Origin: Phocaeicola salanitronis DSM 18170
Lineage (GTDB): Bacteria; Bacteroidota; Bacteroidia; Bacteroidales; Bacteroidaceae
Assembly: GCF_000190575.1 (NCBI RefSeq)
Contig: NC_015164.1
Span: 3,930,001-3,994,000 of the forward strand
Length of the DNA: 64,000 nucleotides
Direction: 5' to 3'
The position numbers and the translations under genes are program-made. Under the pieces are notes generated by a model that ran no database searches, had not been told where the DNA came from, and was given only the letters and a program-made list of their open reading frames with translations. Below are positions 63,024 to 64,000 of the stretch, in pieces. Positions within the stretch are counted from its first letter, which is position 1, and each line of letters begins with the position of its first letter.

Positions 63024-63269
63024 TTATGAATTTTGTATGATGATTACTTTTTCTGCCCTTGAAGGAATATTGGAGACTAATAAATCCTTAACGTCTACTT
63101 GTAGCACTTCAGCTATTCTCATGAGCATCTCCAAAGATGGTTGGGATTTATTCGTACACCATTTACTAACTGTTGTAGGGTCTTTGCCGAGCATTACGGC
63201 CAACCATTTAGCAGTACGTTTTTTTTCCGCAAGCACTACTTTTAATCTGTTTATATCTTTATCTACCAT
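63024..63269 (-). CDS. XRE-family regulator of the Septu-like operon
   Basis: 81 aa from the ATG at 63269. A TACCTTTG -7 at 63291-63298 lies upstream, so an earlier TTG-started frame at 63293 is excluded. HTH_3 fold: KRTAKWLAVMLGKDPTTVSKW then PSLEMLMRIAEVLQVDVKDLL. As the first gene before the ATPase it probably controls expression of the pair. Not all Septu loci carry such a regulator. Confidence 0.8.
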   Translation of the reverse strand: MVDKDINRLKVVLAEKKRTAKWLAVMLGKDPTTVSKWCTNKSQPSLEMLMRIAEVLQVDVKDLLVSNIPSRAEKVIIIQNS

Positions 63270-63290
63270 AGGATGTTGTGGATTATTATG

Positions 63291-63298
63291 CAAAGGTA
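63291..63298 (-). promoter_or_regulatory. -7 element of the Septu-like operon
   Basis: TACCTTTG on the minus strand, transcription start near 63284, leader of about 15 nt. No proper TTG 20 nt upstream. The remaining gap to 63590 (about 290 nt) is AT-rich with a TGCACCTG/CAGGTGCC inverted pair (63506 and 63565) and no supported gene. Confidence 0.5.
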
Positions 63299-63590
63299 TA
63301 AAAATATATGTAACTTTGGCATAAGATATAGTAATTTTGCTGATAAATTAGCGTTTTAGTCCATTATTATGAAAGAGGAAATTAACTACAATAAAAATTA
63401 TTCATCATCTGTATGAATAAGAATCCATGCAACATCCCATTCATATTCATGCAGCTGGTTCTCACTTGTATTTATTATCTTCCTACATATATATTAAACT
63501 TGCACCTGTTGAAAGGTTTGGTGCGTACTCTGCAAATGTTTGCATATTGTGCAATACAACCAATTGCAGGTGCCACTAAATTTGTAAAAT

Positions 63591-63896
63591 ATGGACAATA
63601 TCGGTGCAAAACTGAAAAGGAAACGTGAAGAAAAGAACTATTCGCAAGAGTATGTGGCTGAACAACTGGATGTTTCGCCTTCGACTGTATCCAGGGTTGA
63701 GAGCGATGCAGGCAATGTAAAACTATGCATTATAGAAAAGTATTGCAAAGTGTTGGAGATGTCCATTGCTGAATTATTTGCAGGAGATGCAAGCCCCACA
63801 GCCTACACTTATTCTGTGACTATTCAGATAGGTGTACAACGCATTGAAGAGCTACAAAAATTGGAAAAAGTTCTAGTTTCCATGCAAAAGAAATAA
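63591..63896 (+). CDS. XRE-family regulator, divergent from the Septu-like operon
   Basis: 101 aa. HTH_3 fold at residues 6-60 (LKRKREEKNYSQEYVAEQLDVSPSTVSRVES in adjoining blocks), followed by a short beta/coiled tail (EELQKLEKVLVSMQKK). A TAAATTTG at 63577-63584 ends only 6 nt before the ATG, so the transcript may be nearly leaderless. A further gene starts 15 nt downstream, so this looks like the head of another mobile-type operon. Confidence 0.85.
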   Translation: MDNIGAKLKRKREEKNYSQEYVAEQLDVSPSTVSRVESDAGNVKLCIIEKYCKVLEMSIAELFAGDASPTAYTYSVTIQIGVQRIEELQKLEKVLVSMQKK

Positions 63897-63911
63897 TAAA
63901 AACTTATAAAT

Positions 63912-64000
63912 ATGGAAGTTATCACAATTGACAGTGCAGCCTTTCTGAAATTGAAAGAGCAATTGGATAGAATAGAAAGCTATATTGAGCGAACAGTGGA
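63912..64000 (+). CDS. Start of a further gene, cut by the window edge
   Basis: 29 full codons visible, beginning MEVITIDSAAFLKLKEQLDR and going on as an amphipathic helix. This wording resembles the N-terminus of small excisionase-like helix-turn-helix proteins of Bacteroides mobile elements, but too little is visible to be sure. Confidence 0.5.
   Translation, partial: MEVITIDSAAFLKLKEQLDRIESYIERTV

Noticed and set aside
61697..63269. Retron (Eco7-type) with PtuA/PtuB effectors
   Set aside because: No reverse transcriptase gene or msr-msd-like stretch is visible within the window.

Overview
The window reads as the chromosome of a gut-type Bacteroidales bacterium (Bacteroides/Phocaeicola-like). 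The evidence is a CarboxypepD_reg-type TonB receptor, a fused lpxC-fabZ gene, a one-piece hybrid two-component regulator beside glycan hydrolases, several DUF families typical of Bacteroides, and promoters of the Bacteroidetes form TTG-N20-TAnnTTTG. No rRNA, insertion sequence or CRISPR array was seen. There is one tRNA, tRNA-Ser(CGA).

Region 1 (1-4.8 kb) holds the start of a lipoprotein gene, a TonB-dependent receptor, rlmH, nadC and a DUF4923 exported protein. Region 2 (4.9-14.2 kb) is a defence-like accessory block: a DUF1016 nuclease remnant, then a tightly packed operon of a PLD-SNF2 helicase, an Eco57I-type adenine methylase and an overlapping DUF2971 gene. Three iterated palindromes lie upstream of that operon, followed by a RhuM-Fic/Doc fusion gene. 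Region 3 (14.2-19.9 kb) has a Pif1-TPR helicase, a membrane/cytidylate-kinase-like fusion, an AraC regulator with a metallo-hydrolase, a possible small RNA and a cluster of very small ORFs. Region 4 (20.1-31.2 kb) is housekeeping: miaA, lpxA, lpxC-fabZ, lpxD, then a purM-prfA-pyrF operon that carries a fic gene and two membrane-protein genes.

Region 5 (31.3-49.1 kb) is a GC-rich pectin/rhamnogalacturonan locus: a GHL10 hydrolase, an outer-membrane barrel, GH105, GH28, two large uncharacterised hydrolase-like proteins and the hybrid sensor/regulator. There is no SusC/SusD pair in it. Two of its promoters share a 24-nt sequence placed exactly 21 nt upstream of the -7 element, which makes it a candidate operator for the hybrid regulator. 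Its intergenic spaces are full of inverted repeats, REP-like palindromes and a stem-loop array.

Region 6 (49.2-59.3 kb) has a PurF paralogue without the glutaminase nucleophile, a surface-antigen barrel, pepT, gcvT, a cysteine-rich AraC regulator divergent from a MATE exporter, a PagL-like deacylase and a lipoprotein. Region 7 (59.3-64 kb) is a second accessory block: a RelE/ParE-type toxin-antitoxin pair, tRNA-Ser, a large hairpin, a Septu-like operon (XRE regulator, PtuA-like ATPase, PtuB-like HNH nuclease), another XRE regulator and the start of a further gene at the right edge.
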